A program made the translations under genes and the position numbers. Of a DNA stretch of 64,000 nucleotides, positions 36,104 to 45,334 are shown one piece after another. Source of the DNA: Streptomyces cyaneus (GTDB lineage: Bacteria > Actinomycetota > Actinomycetes > Streptomycetales > Streptomycetaceae); NCBI RefSeq assembly GCF_004028635.1, contig NZ_ML138678.1:310001-374000 (forward strand). Reading direction: 5' to 3'. The stretch's first letter is position 1. Each line of letters starts with the position of its first letter. The notes under the pieces were generated by a model. The model was given only the letters and a program-made list of their open reading frames with translations, did not search any database and had not been told where the DNA came from.

Positions 36104-36868
36104 ATGGCACGGAACATCCAGTCGCTCGAACGGGCGGCCGCGATGCTGCGGCTCCTCGCAGGTGGTGAGCGGCGGCTCGGCCTGTCGGACATCGCCTCGT
36201 CACTGGGCCTCGCCAAGGGCACCGCCCATGGGATTCTGCGCACCCTCCAGCAGGAGGGCTTCGTCGAGCAGGACGACGCCTCCGGGCGCTACCAGTTGGG
36301 CGCCGAGCTGCTGCGCCTGGGCACCACCTATCTGGACGTGCACGAGCTGCGCGCGCGTGCCCTGGTGTGGACGGACGACCTGGCCCGCTCCAGCGGGGAA
36401 AGCGTCTACCTGGGCGTTCTGCACCAACAGGGCGTGCTGATCGTCCACCACGTCTTCCGGCCCGACGACAGCAGGCAAGTGCTGGAGATCGGGGCCATGC
36501 AGCCACTGCACTCCACGGCTTTGGGCAAGGTCCTGTCGGCGTACGACCCGGTCGCGCACAGCGAGGTGATCGAGGCCGACCGCAAGGCCTTCACGGACAA
36601 GACCGTGTCCGACCTGGACGCCTTCGAGCACATCCTCGACATGACACGCGCGCGTGGCTACGCGGCCGACGTCGAGGAGACCTGGGAGGGCGTCGCCTCC
36701 GTTGCCGCCGCCATCCACGACCGGCGCCGCATGCCCGTCGGGTCGGTCGGCATCACGGGCGCCGTGGAGCGGCTGTGCCGGGACGGCGAGCTGCGTCCGG
36801 AGCTCATCGCGGCGGTGCGGGACTGCGCCCGCGCGGTGTCGCGGGATCTGGGCGCCGGGCGGTTCTGA
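36104..36868 (+). CDS. gylR: IclR-family glycerol operon regulator GylR
   Basis: The 254-residue protein has an IclR winged helix (SLERAAAMLRLLAGGERRLGLSDIASSLGLAKGTAHGILRTLQQEGFV) and the C-terminal effector domain (LHSTALGKVLSAYDP, YAADVEETWEGVASVAAAIHD). GylR represses the glycerol genes and itself; the inducer is glycerol 3-phosphate or glycerol. The start at 36104 has GGAGG about ten bases upstream. It is directly upstream of glpFKD in the order known in S. coelicolor. Confidence 0.92.
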   Translation: MARNIQSLERAAAMLRLLAGGERRLGLSDIASSLGLAKGTAHGILRTLQQEGFVEQDDASGRYQLGAELLRLGTTYLDVHELRARALVWTDDLARSSGESVYLGVLHQQGVLIVHHVFRPDDSRQVLEIGAMQPLHSTALGKVLSAYDPVAHSEVIEADRKAFTDKTVSDLDAFEHILDMTRARGYAADVEETWEGVASVAAAIHDRRRMPVGSVGITGAVERLCRDGELRPELIAAVRDCARAVSRDLGAGRF

Positions 36869-37058
36869 GCACCGCGCCGGACAAGAGCTGACAAACGGGA
36901 CGCCATAGGGCATTCCGTTCTTCGGCGTATCCGGATACAGCAGACTAAATCACCCGGAAGGAACGCCACGTGTCCCCTACGTGGCAGTACGCATCCGACC
37001 CGGCAGTGTCGATAAATCAACACAACCGATAACGATCGAGCATTCGATAACAGGGCTC

Positions 37059-37115
37059 TTGACGCACGCCTTACGCCGGGACAAGACTCCCGTCCATCGG
37101 TCGGCATTGTCGAAC
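37059..37115 (+). promoter_or_regulatory. glpFKD promoter with candidate GylR operator
   Basis: TTGACG (37059-37064), 18 bases and AAGACT (37083-37088) form a plausible vegetative promoter. TCGGCATTGTCGAAC at 37101-37115 follows, the inverted counterpart of the site upstream of gylR. Three CGATAA elements (near 37010, 37027 and 37044) lie further upstream and may bind an activator. The transcript would have a leader of about 150 bases. The rest of the 36869-37058 gap shows nothing further. Confidence 0.55.
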
Positions 37116-37244
37116 ACCTACCGGCAATACGCGCTAGAGTGTGACAACGCCAAGGGCCGGCATCGCTCTCACCCCCGAGGGCAGCTCGAACTCCCGGAGG
37201 GACCCGGGGTTCGGTCCCCTGGACGAAGGACAAAGGAGTCGCGG

Positions 37245-38039
37245 GTGTCCAGCTCCGACATCTTCATCGGCGAGACCATCGGTACCGCCATACTCATCCT
37301 GCTCGGCGGCGGCGTCTGCGCCGCTGTCACGCTGAAGGCCTCCAAGGCTCGTAACGCCGGCTGGCTCGCCATCACCTTCGGGTGGGGCTTCGCGGTGCTC
37401 ACGGCGGTCTACACCTCGGCGCCGCTGTCCGGCGCCCACCTGAACCCGGCCGTGACGGTCGCGCTCGCGATCAAGGACAACGCCTGGAGCGACGTTCCGA
37501 CGTACCTCGCCGGACAGTTCCTCGGCGCCGCGATCGGTGCGGCCCTGGTCTGGGTCGCCTACTACGGCCAGTTCCACGCCCACCTCACCGACAAGGAGAT
37601 CGTCGGCGGTCCGGGCGCGCAGGCCACGGCGGCCAAGGCCGTCGAGGCCCAGGAGAAGGGCGCCGGCCCGGTCCTGGGCGTCTTCTCCACCGGTCCCGAG
37701 ATCCGGAACGTGGTGCAGAACCTGCTCACGGAGATCATCGGCACCGTCGTGCTGGTGCTCGCCATCCTCACGCAGGGCCTCAACAACAACGGCGACGGCC
37801 TCGGCCCGCTGGGCGCTCTGATCGTCGCGCTCGTCGTCGTCTCGATCGGTCTGTCCCTCGGCGGCCCGACCGGCTATGCGATCAACCCGGCCCGTGACCT
37901 CGGTCCGCGTATCGTGCACGCCCTTCTGCCCCTGCCCAACAAGGGCGGCTCCGACTGGGGCTACGCCTGGATCCCGGTGGTCGGTCCGCTGATCGGCGCG
38001 GCGATCGCTGCAGGCATCTACAACGTCGCATTTGCTTAG
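37245..38039 (+). CDS. glpF: Glycerol uptake facilitator (aquaglyceroporin)
   Basis: The 264-residue membrane protein belongs to the MIP family. It has the two pore motifs HLNPAVTVA (about residue 65) and [11 protein letters not shown] (about residue 215), where the Asp after the second NPAR marks the glycerol-conducting branch. Six hydrophobic segments are visible. It lets glycerol diffuse into the cell for GlpK. The GTG at 37245 has AAGGAG upstream, rejecting longer in-frame starts. First gene of glpFKD. Confidence 0.93.
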   Translation: MSSSDIFIGETIGTAILILLGGGVCAAVTLKASKARNAGWLAITFGWGFAVLTAVYTSAPLSGAHLNPAVTVALAIKDNAWSDVPTYLAGQFLGAAIGAALVWVAYYGQFHAHLTDKEIVGGPGAQATAAKAVEAQEKGAGPVLGVFSTGPEIRNVVQNLLTEIIGTVVLVLAILTQGLNNNGDGLGPLGALIVALVVVSIGLSLGGPTGYAINPARDLGPRIVHALLPLPNKGGSDWGYAWIPVVGPLIGAAIAAGIYNVAFA

Positions 38040-38136
38040 GAGTACCGAGCTTCACCCGTTCGAGTGAGAAGCACCGAAACTCTCAGCACGCGCCGTACGT
38101 AAAGCCCCATAACCACGGAACTTCCAGGAGCTAACA

Positions 38137-39681
38137 GTGACCGACGCGCACACCGCCGGCCCCTTCATCGCAGCCATCGACCAGGGCACGACCTCTTCCC
38201 GCTGCATCGTCTTCGACCGCGACGGCCGTATCGTCTCCGTCGACCAGAAGGAGCACGAGCAGATCTTCCCGAAGCCGGGCTGGGTCGAGCACAACGCCAA
38301 CGAGATCTGGACCAACGTCCAGGAAGTCGTCGCCGGAGCCGTCCAGAAGGCCGGCATCACCCGCGACGACATCAAGGCCATCGGCATCACCAACCAGCGC
38401 GAGACCACCGTGCTGTGGGACAAGAACACCGGTGAGCCCGTCCACAACGCCATCGTCTGGCAGGACACCCGCACCGACGCGCTCTGCAAGGAGCTCGGCC
38501 GCAATGTCGGCCAGGACCGTTTCCGCCGCGAGACCGGCCTGCCCCTGGCCTCCTACTTCGCCGGTCCCAAGGCCCGCTGGCTGCTGGACAACGTCGAGGG
38601 CCTCAAGGAGCGCGCCGAGGCCGGCGACATCCTCTTCGGCACCATGGACACCTGGGTCATCTGGAACCTGACCGGCGGTGTCAACGGCGGCAAGCACGTC
38701 ACCGACGTCACCAACGCGTCCCGCACCATGCTGATGAACCTGCACACCATGGAGTGGGACGACAAGATCGCCGAGTCGATCGGCGTGCCGCTGCAGATCC
38801 TGCCCGAGATCCGCTCCTCCGCGGAGGTCTACGGCGAGGTCACCGGCGGCAAGCTGGGCGACCTGCTCGGCGGCATCCCGGTCGCCTCCGCGCTCGGCGA
38901 CCAGCAGGCGGCCCTGTTCGGCCAGACCTGTTTCTCCGAGGGCGAGGTCAAGTCGACGTACGGCACCGGCACCTTCATGGTGATGAACACCGGTGAAAAG
39001 ATCATCAACTCCTACGCGGGCCTGCTGACCACGGTCGGCTACAAGATCGGCGAGGAGCCGACGGTCTACGCCCTCGAGGGCTCGATCGCCGTCACCGGTT
39101 CCCTGGTGCAGTGGATGCGCGACCAGATGGGCCTGATCTCCACCGCCGCCGAGATCGAGACGCTCGCGCTCTCGGTCGAGGACAACGGCGGGGCCTACTT
39201 CGTGCCGGCCTTCTCCGGCCTGTTCGCCCCGCACTGGCGCTCCGACGCCCGCGGTGTGATCGCCGGCCTGACCCGGTACGTCACCAAGGCGCACCTCGCG
39301 CGTGCCGTCCTGGAGGCCACCGCCTGGCAGACCCGGGAGATCGCCGACGCCATGGTCAAGGACTCCGGCGACGAGCTGGTGGCCCTCAAGGTCGACGGTG
39401 GCATGACCGCCAACAACCTGCTGATGCAGACGCTCTCCGACGTCCTGGACGCCCCCGTGGTGCGCCCGATGGTCGCCGAGACCACCTGCCTCGGCGCCGC
39501 CTACGCCGCCGGTCTCGCCGTCGGCTTCTGGAACAGCACCGACGACCTGCGCGCCAACTGGCGCCGGGCCGCCGAGTGGACCCCCCGCATGGACGCGGAG
39601 ACCCGCGACCGTGAGTACAAGAACTGGCTCAAGGCCGTCGAGCGGACCATGGGCTGGCTCGAGGACGACGACGAGAGCTGA
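38137..39681 (+). CDS. glpK: Glycerol kinase
   Basis: The 514-residue enzyme has the FGGY-kinase fold. Landmarks are [23 protein letters not shown] (phosphate loop), [12 protein letters not shown], the substrate-binding IVWQDTRTD and the C-terminal [19 protein letters not shown]. It phosphorylates glycerol to sn-glycerol 3-phosphate with ATP. The GTG start has AGGAG upstream. It lies 97 bp after glpF and 53 bp before glpD. Confidence 0.96.
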   Translation: MTDAHTAGPFIAAIDQGTTSSRCIVFDRDGRIVSVDQKEHEQIFPKPGWVEHNANEIWTNVQEVVAGAVQKAGITRDDIKAIGITNQRETTVLWDKNTGEPVHNAIVWQDTRTDALCKELGRNVGQDRFRRETGLPLASYFAGPKARWLLDNVEGLKERAEAGDILFGTMDTWVIWNLTGGVNGGKHVTDVTNASRTMLMNLHTMEWDDKIAESIGVPLQILPEIRSSAEVYGEVTGGKLGDLLGGIPVASALGDQQAALFGQTCFSEGEVKSTYGTGTFMVMNTGEKIINSYAGLLTTVGYKIGEEPTVYALEGSIAVTGSLVQWMRDQMGLISTAAEIETLALSVEDNGGAYFVPAFSGLFAPHWRSDARGVIAGLTRYVTKAHLARAVLEATAWQTREIADAMVKDSGDELVALKVDGGMTANNLLMQTLSDVLDAPVVRPMVAETTCLGAAYAAGLAVGFWNSTDDLRANWRRAAEWTPRMDAETRDREYKNWLKAVERTMGWLEDDDES

Positions 39682-39734
39682 CGAGAGCCGACGAAGGCTC
39701 TGACGCGAGCTCTGATGAGGAGTAAGAACCCGAA

Positions 39735-41351
39735 ATGACCAGTCAGTCCACCCTGCAGTCCGTGCCTGCCCTCGGTACGCGCCCGGCCTCCGGCTCCAAC
39801 CCGAGCCGCGCCGAGACCCGGGAGCAGCTCGCCAAGGCGTCGTACGACCTTCTCGTGATCGGCGGCGGCATCCTGGGCATCTCCACCGCCTGGCACGCCG
39901 CGCAGTCCGGCCTCAGGGTGGCTCTGGTCGACGCCGGCGACTTCGCCGGCGCCACCTCGTCCGCCTCCTCCAAGCTGCTCCACGGCGGTCTGCGCTACCT
40001 GCAGACCGGCGCGGTGAAGCTGGTGGCGGAGAACCACTTCGAGCGCCGTGCGGTCTCCCGCCAGGTGGCACCTCACCTGGCGAACCCGCTCACGTTCTAC
40101 CTCCCCGTGTACAAGGGCGGGCCGCACGGCGCTGCGAAGCTCGGAGCGGGCGTCTTCGCCTACTCCGCACTGTCCGCGTTCGGTGACGGCGTCGGACACC
40201 TGCTGTCGCCGGCCAAGGCCGCGCAGGACGTGCCCGAGCTGCGCACCGACAACCTCAAGGCCGTGGCCGTGTACGGCGACGACCAGATGAACGACGCGCG
40301 CATGGCGCTGATGACGGTCCGCGCGGCCGTCGAGGCGGGTGCCATGGTGCTCAACCACGCCGAGGTCACCGGCCTGCGCTTCACCCAGGGCCGGGTGACC
40401 GGCGCGGAGCTGCGCGACCGTCTCTCCGGCGACGAGTTCGGTGTGAGCGCCCGCCTGGTGCTCAACGCGACCGGCCCGTGGGTCGACCACCTGCGCAAGA
40501 TGGAGGACCCGAATGCAGCGCCGTCGATCCGCCTGTCGAAGGGCGCGCATCTGGTCCTGAAGCGGACGTCGCCGTGGAAGGCGGCCCTCGCGACCCCGAT
40601 CGACAAGTACCGCATCACCTTCGCCCTGCCCTGGGAGGACATGCTCCTGCTCGGCACCACGGACGAGGAGTTCGAGGGCGACCCGGCGGACGTCGCGGTC
40701 AACGACAAGGACATAGCCCAGATCCTGGACGAGGCCGCGTTCTCCATCCGGGACCAGCAGCTGGACCGCGACCTCATCACGTACGCCTTCGCGGGTCTGC
40801 GCGTGCTGCCGGGCGGCCCCGGTGACACGGCGAAGGCCAAGCGCGAGACGGTCGTGACCGAGGGCAAGGGCGGCATGCTGTCCGTCGCGGGCGGCAAGTG
40901 GACGACCTTCCGGCACATCGGCCGTACGGTCATGCAGAAGCTTCAGGCGCTGCCGGGCCACCCGCTGGGCGACGACTTCGAGCCGATCGCCTCGCTGCCG
41001 AAGAAGCTGCCGCTGCCGGGTATCGCCAACCCGCGCGCGGTCGCCCACCGTCTGCTGACCGACCGCCCGGCGCCCGGCCCGCGCATGGCGGCCGACACCG
41101 CCAAGCACCTGGCCACGCACTACGGTTCGCTGGCCTTCGACATCGCCCGCATCGCGAATGAGAACCCGGAGCTGGGCGAGCGCGTCCACCCGGACGCCCC
41201 GGAGATCTGGGCCCAGGTCGTCTACGCCCGCGACAACGAGTGGGCCGAGACGCAGGACGACGTGCTGCGCCGCCGTACGACGCTGACGATCCGGGGTCTG
41301 GCCACGGACGACGTCCGGGCGAAGGTCCAGGACCTGCTCGACAAGAAGTGA
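39735..41351 (+). CDS. glpD: Aerobic glycerol-3-phosphate dehydrogenase
   Basis: The 538-residue flavoprotein has an FAD dinucleotide-binding motif DLLVIGGGILGISTAWHAAQSG near residue 36. The family signatures ATSSASSKLLHGGLRYL and ARLVLNATGPWVDHLRK follow, with a C-terminal cap. It oxidises glycerol 3-phosphate to dihydroxyacetone phosphate at the membrane and passes electrons to menaquinone. GAGGAG precedes the ATG. Last gene of the glycerol operon, followed by two hairpins. Confidence 0.95.
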   Translation: MTSQSTLQSVPALGTRPASGSNPSRAETREQLAKASYDLLVIGGGILGISTAWHAAQSGLRVALVDAGDFAGATSSASSKLLHGGLRYLQTGAVKLVAENHFERRAVSRQVAPHLANPLTFYLPVYKGGPHGAAKLGAGVFAYSALSAFGDGVGHLLSPAKAAQDVPELRTDNLKAVAVYGDDQMNDARMALMTVRAAVEAGAMVLNHAEVTGLRFTQGRVTGAELRDRLSGDEFGVSARLVLNATGPWVDHLRKMEDPNAAPSIRLSKGAHLVLKRTSPWKAALATPIDKYRITFALPWEDMLLLGTTDEEFEGDPADVAVNDKDIAQILDEAAFSIRDQQLDRDLITYAFAGLRVLPGGPGDTAKAKRETVVTEGKGGMLSVAGGKWTTFRHIGRTVMQKLQALPGHPLGDDFEPIASLPKKLPLPGIANPRAVAHRLLTDRPAPGPRMAADTAKHLATHYGSLAFDIARIANENPELGERVHPDAPEIWAQVVYARDNEWAETQDDVLRRRTTLTIRGLATDDVRAKVQDLLDKK

Positions 41352-41359
41352 GCCTCGCA

Positions 41360-41402
41360 GGCGCCGTGGGAGATTCCCGCCGGATGAGGCTCCCACGGCG
41401 CC
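41360..41402 (+). terminator. Terminator of the glpFKD operon
   Basis: A perfect 13-bp stem (GGCGCCGTGGGAG and complement) with a 17-base loop starts 9 bp after the glpD stop. Confidence 0.75.
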
Positions 41403-41477
41403 GGGTTCGGCCACTCCCCTGACCGGGCCGGACCGCACGAGGGCGGCCCCATCCGCACCGGGGCCGGCCAACATCGG

Positions 41478-41511
41478 AAGGGGCGGCTCCATGCCGACGG
41501 AGCCGCCCCTT
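41478..41511. terminator. Second, bidirectional terminator between glpD and mtnK
   Basis: A perfect 13-bp stem (AAGGGGCGGCTCC and complement) with an 8-base loop, flanked by TT on the plus strand, lies 36 bp from the mtnK stop and should also end the mtnK transcript. Confidence 0.75.
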
Positions 41512-41546
41512 TCGCATGCCCTGCCGGGGGCGTACCTGACGTGCGC

Positions 41547-42719
41547 TCAGGTCAGCGACTCCACGACCGCCCGTACGGCGTCGACGTCCGACAGCTCTTC
41601 GCGGCGCACGATCAGTTCACGCCCCAGCAGCAGGGCCCGCCGGGACGCCGGTACCGGGTCCGGCAGGGTCGTCAGGTCCGTCAGATGGGCGAAGCCGATG
41701 ATGCGACGGACGATCTCCGTGCCGGCGTAGCCGAGGGACTCGGTCCACACGCGGCGCAGGAAGCGGTCCACGTACGCGTCGTCGAAGAAGGCGTCGAGGC
41801 GGGTCGGCCACAGCCGACGGAACTCCGCTTCGAAGGCCTCCCAGGAGAGGCGGAGTTGGTCCGCGTGGTCGGACAGCGTGCCGAGCGCCCGCGCCCGCTC
41901 CTGCGAGACCAGCGCGTTCGCCCAGTACAGGCCCAGGTCGTAGCCGACGGGGCCCACGAAGGAGAACTCGGGGTCGAAGACCCGTACCACGTGCGCGCTT
42001 TCGCGCTCGCCGACCATGATGCTGCCGGTGTGCAGGTCGCCGTGGAGGAGGGCCTGGGCGCTGGTCATGAAGGTGTGGCGGAGGTCGGCGACCTCGGTGC
42101 GCAGCCGGGTGTCGGCGCGGAACTCCGCCGCCAGGTCGTCCAGTCCCTCGTGCCAGTGGTTGTGCTCGTGCTCGATGTACGGCTCGGACAGGACCACGTC
42201 CTCGGTGATCTTGCAGAGCTCGGGGCTGACCGAGGCGGCGATCAGGGCCTTGCGTTCGGCGGACGGCATGCCGAAGTCGCTGGTCGCGAAGGAGAGCTGG
42301 GCGACGAACTCGCCGCTGCGGGCGGAGGTGTGCGGGCCGTACGGTTCGCCCTCGTTCAGGCGGGTGCGCAGGACCTCGAGGTCCGACATGTCCTCCATGA
42401 CGAGGGCGTAGTTCTCGGGGTCGTAGCCGTGGATCGCCGGGATCTTGTCGGGGGCGACCTTCGCCACCTGGTCGTAGGCGCGGGCCTCGGCGTCGGCGCG
42501 CTCGGGGCTCATCGGCCAGGAGGGGCCCGCGACCCGGACCCAGGGCAGGGCCTGCTTGACGGCGAGGCTGCGGGTGCCGTCGCCGGACGAGGCGAGGAAC
42601 ACGCGGTTCATGTTGCCGTCCGACACCTCGCGCACACGGATGTCGGTCCCGTCGCCCCAGTGGCCGCGCTCGCGCAGGTAGCCGGGGATGTCGTCGGTCT
42701 CCAGGATGCGATAGCCCAT
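41547..42719 (-). CDS. mtnK: S-methyl-5-thioribose kinase
   Basis: The 390-residue enzyme has the aminoglycoside-phosphotransferase/kinase fold. It shows the MtnK features VSDGNMNRVFLA (nucleotide loop), VKQALPWVR, LLHGDLHTGSIMV (catalytic loop) and VFDPEFSFVGPVGYDLG (Mg binding). It makes methylthioribose 1-phosphate, which MtnA (50254-51306) isomerises. It is the last gene of an operon with a ribose-type ABC importer, 22 bp after the permease, which implies that imported methylthioribose is its substrate. Confidence 0.93.
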   Translation of the reverse strand: MGYRILETDDIPGYLRERGHWGDGTDIRVREVSDGNMNRVFLASSGDGTRSLAVKQALPWVRVAGPSWPMSPERADAEARAYDQVAKVAPDKIPAIHGYDPENYALVMEDMSDLEVLRTRLNEGEPYGPHTSARSGEFVAQLSFATSDFGMPSAERKALIAASVSPELCKITEDVVLSEPYIEHEHNHWHEGLDDLAAEFRADTRLRTEVADLRHTFMTSAQALLHGDLHTGSIMVGERESAHVVRVFDPEFSFVGPVGYDLGLYWANALVSQERARALGTLSDHADQLRLSWEAFEAEFRRLWPTRLDAFFDDAYVDRFLRRVWTESLGYAGTEIVRRIIGFAHLTDLTTLPDPVPASRRALLLGRELIVRREELSDVDAVRAVVESLT

Positions 42720-42741
42720 CGTACGAACTCCTCGAACTTCC

Positions 42742-43788
42742 TTATGTGCTGCGGCGCTTGGACAGGGTGAAGCTGAAGACCAGGGCGAGGATGAGGACCG
42801 CGCCCTCGACGACGTCCTGGGTGTAGTACGGCAGGCCCTTGATGGTCAGGCCGGTGGTGATGATGCCGATCAGGACGGCGCCGAGGGCCGTGCCCCAGAC
42901 GTTGGGCCGACCGCGCCCCAGCACCGACGTGCCGACGAGGGCGACCGCGACCGCCTCCAGCAGCTGCGAGGTGCCCGCCGACACATCGCCCTGGCCGATA
43001 CGGGACGCCAGGATCAGGCCGCCGATCGAGGCGAGGACGCCGGAGAGGACGTAGGCCAGGGCCCGGTACGCCCCTACACGGATACCGGCCAGCCTGGACG
43101 CCTCGGGGTTGGCGCCGATGGCGTACAGGACGCGGCCCCAGCGGGTGCGGGCGAGGAAGACCCAGGCGCCGATCGTCAGCGCGCCGAAGATCAGGACCGA
43201 GATCGGGACACCGAGGATCGTGCCGCGGTCGATGCGCAGGAAGCCGTCGGTGAACTTGCCGGGGGCCGTGGTGCCGTCGTCCAGTGTCATGCCGGGGGTG
43301 ATGGACTGGCCGTCGACCAGGATGAGCTTGCTGCCCTGGATCACGAACATGGTGCCGAGGGTGGCGAGCATGTCCGGGATCTTCAGTACGACGATCAGAA
43401 GCGCGTTGAGCAGGCCCGCGAGCGCGCCCGCCGCCAGGACCGCGACGATCGCGACCGCGCCGATCTGGTTGTGGACGACCATCGTCTGGGCGGCGACCGA
43501 GACCCCGAGGCCCGCGACCGCGCCGACGGACATGTCCATTCCGCCGACGGCCATGGTGAGGGTGACCCCGAGGCCGAGGATCGCGGCGACGGAGACGTAG
43601 CGGAGGGTGTCGAGGAGGGTCGCCGACTCGCGGAAGGAGCCCTCGCTCAGCGCGAAGTACAGGAACAGCGCGACGGTGACGAAGATGAAGCCGTACTTGA
43701 TGACGGCGTTCTGGACGCGTACGGCGGTGGAGGTCGCGGGCGGGATCGCCGCCTGCGTGGGGACTTCCGTGCTCTGGGTGGTGGTCAT
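42742..43788 (-). CDS. Ribose/AI-2-type ABC permease, probable methylthioribose importer
   Basis: The 348-residue protein has about ten hydrophobic segments and the RbsC/LsrC-type signatures GGMDMSVGAVAGLGVSVAA and LVGTSVLGRGRPNVWGTALGAVLIGII. It forms the membrane channel with the ATPase and binding protein encoded upstream. The ATG at 43788 has GAGGAA eight bases upstream. The operon position before mtnK suggests methylthioribose as substrate; this is inferred from context, since the sequence itself only shows a pentose-type family. Confidence 0.85.
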   Translation of the reverse strand: MTTTQSTEVPTQAAIPPATSTAVRVQNAVIKYGFIFVTVALFLYFALSEGSFRESATLLDTLRYVSVAAILGLGVTLTMAVGGMDMSVGAVAGLGVSVAAQTMVVHNQIGAVAIVAVLAAGALAGLLNALLIVVLKIPDMLATLGTMFVIQGSKLILVDGQSITPGMTLDDGTTAPGKFTDGFLRIDRGTILGVPISVLIFGALTIGAWVFLARTRWGRVLYAIGANPEASRLAGIRVGAYRALAYVLSGVLASIGGLILASRIGQGDVSAGTSQLLEAVAVALVGTSVLGRGRPNVWGTALGAVLIGIITTGLTIKGLPYYTQDVVEGAVLILALVFSFTLSKRRST

Positions 43789-43813
43789 GGCGTAGTTCCT
43801 CAGGGAGCCGGGG

Positions 43814-45334
43814 TCACACGGACGCCGAGATGGTCTGGATGACGCGGTCGCGTTCCGCGTCCTCGCCGTAGGCGTCGAGGTGGATCTCACCGGCGGCCAG
43901 CACGACGACCCGGTCGGCGACCTCCAGCACCTCGTCGACGTCGGCGGACAGGACGAGTACGGCGGCCCCCTCGGCGGCCAGCGCCCGGGCGCGGCGGCCG
44001 ATGTCACGGCGGGCGCCGATGTCCACACCCCGGAAGGGTTCGTCCAGGATGAGGACGCGTGGGGTGCGGGCGAGCCAGCGGCCGACGACGACCTTCTGCT
44101 GGTTGCCGCCGGACAGCTCCTCGACGGTGCTGTGCTCGTCGCGGGCGACGACGCCGAGGGCCTCGATGGTGTCGCGGCCGAGGGCGTCCTCCTTGGGGGT
44201 GTTCACCAAGCCGAGCCGGGACAGCGACTTCAGGAACGGAAGCGAGATGTTCTGGGCCAGCGACCAGCCGGGGACGAGCGCGTCGGCGTGCCGGTCCTCG
44301 GGGACCAGGTGGACGCCGGCCCGGATGGCGTCGGAGGGGCGGCGGGGCTCGTACCGCTTGCCGTCGAGTTCGACCGTGCCGGTCGTGAAGGGCTCGGCGC
44401 CGAACAGGCCGCGGGCCAGCTCGGTCTTGCCGGCGCCCAACAGGCCCACCACGCCGGTGACTTCACCGGCGCGGAGGTCGAGGTCCAGGGGCGTGCGGCC
44501 CTCGAAGAGCCGTACGCCGCGCAACGACAACACCACATCCCCGGACGCCCCTTCCCGGATCGGGCGGGCCGTCGTCGCCTCCTGTGCCTGGGCCAGCATC
44601 GCGCGCAGGGCGCTGTCCCAGTCGAAGGGCTTGGCCTGGTCCTCGGTGAGACGGCCGTCCCGCAGGACGACCAGGCGGTCGGCGAGTGCGTCGATCTCGC
44701 CGAGGCGGTGGGAGACGTAGAGGACCGCGATGCCGTCGTCGCGCATCTTCTCGACGAGCGTGAAGAGGCGTTCGGCCTCGGCGGCGGAGAGGGCCGAGGT
44801 CGGTTCGTCGAGGATCAGCAGGCGGGGGCGGGTGGCCAGGGCGCGGGCGAGGATCAGCAACTGGCGGTCGGAGATGCCGAGTTCGGTGACGTCCCGGCGG
44901 AGCAGGGAGTCGCTCCAGTCCAGGCCCAGGCCCGCCTGGATCTCGCGGGCGCGGGCCAGCAGTCGGCCGCCGTTCAGGAACGGGTTGCCGCGCGCCTGCG
45001 CCAGTTCCTCGAAGACCAGGTTCTCCGCGACGGAGAGGCCGGGCACGATGCCCTCGCCGATGCGCTGGTGCACGGTCTGGATGCCCAACTGGCGGGCGGC
45101 CAGCGGGGAGTGGAGGGTGGCGGGTTCTCCTGCGACCCGCACCTCTCCCCCGTGGTCGGTGTGCACGCCGGACAGGATCTTGATGAGCGTGGACTTGCCG
45201 GCACCGTTCGCGCCGAGCAGCGCGACCACGCTGCCCGGGGCGATGTCGAGGGTGACGGAGGCGAGCACCGTCTTGCCGCCGAAGGCCATGCTGACGTCGG
45301 TCAGAGCGACGGCAGGAACCTCAGTGGGCGACAT
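43814..45334 (-). CDS. Ribose-type ABC importer ATPase (two ABC domains)
   Basis: The 506-residue protein has two fused ABC modules. The first has Walker A GANGAGKST (about residue 38), an LSAAEAERL-type region and LLILDEPTSAL. The second has LLGAGKTEL, LSGGNQQKVVVGRWLA and VLILDEPFRGVDIGARRDI. This is the RbsA/XylG/LsrA architecture. It powers the importer; its start overlaps the binding-protein gene by 14 bp, so the two are translationally coupled. Confidence 0.9.
   Translation of the reverse strand: MSPTEVPAVALTDVSMAFGGKTVLASVTLDIAPGSVVALLGANGAGKSTLIKILSGVHTDHGGEVRVAGEPATLHSPLAARQLGIQTVHQRIGEGIVPGLSVAENLVFEELAQARGNPFLNGGRLLARAREIQAGLGLDWSDSLLRRDVTELGISDRQLLILARALATRPRLLILDEPTSALSAAEAERLFTLVEKMRDDGIAVLYVSHRLGEIDALADRLVVLRDGRLTEDQAKPFDWDSALRAMLAQAQEATTARPIREGASGDVVLSLRGVRLFEGRTPLDLDLRAGEVTGVVGLLGAGKTELARGLFGAEPFTTGTVELDGKRYEPRRPSDAIRAGVHLVPEDRHADALVPGWSLAQNISLPFLKSLSRLGLVNTPKEDALGRDTIEALGVVARDEHSTVEELSGGNQQKVVVGRWLARTPRVLILDEPFRGVDIGARRDIGRRARALAAEGAAVLVLSADVDEVLEVADRVVVLAAGEIHLDAYGEDAERDRVIQTISASV

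Noticed and set aside
36981..37244. N-terminal extension of glpF
   Set aside because: The in-frame upstream stretch has no ribosome site and would cover the promoter and operator. GTG 37245 has AAGGAG and starts the family sequence.
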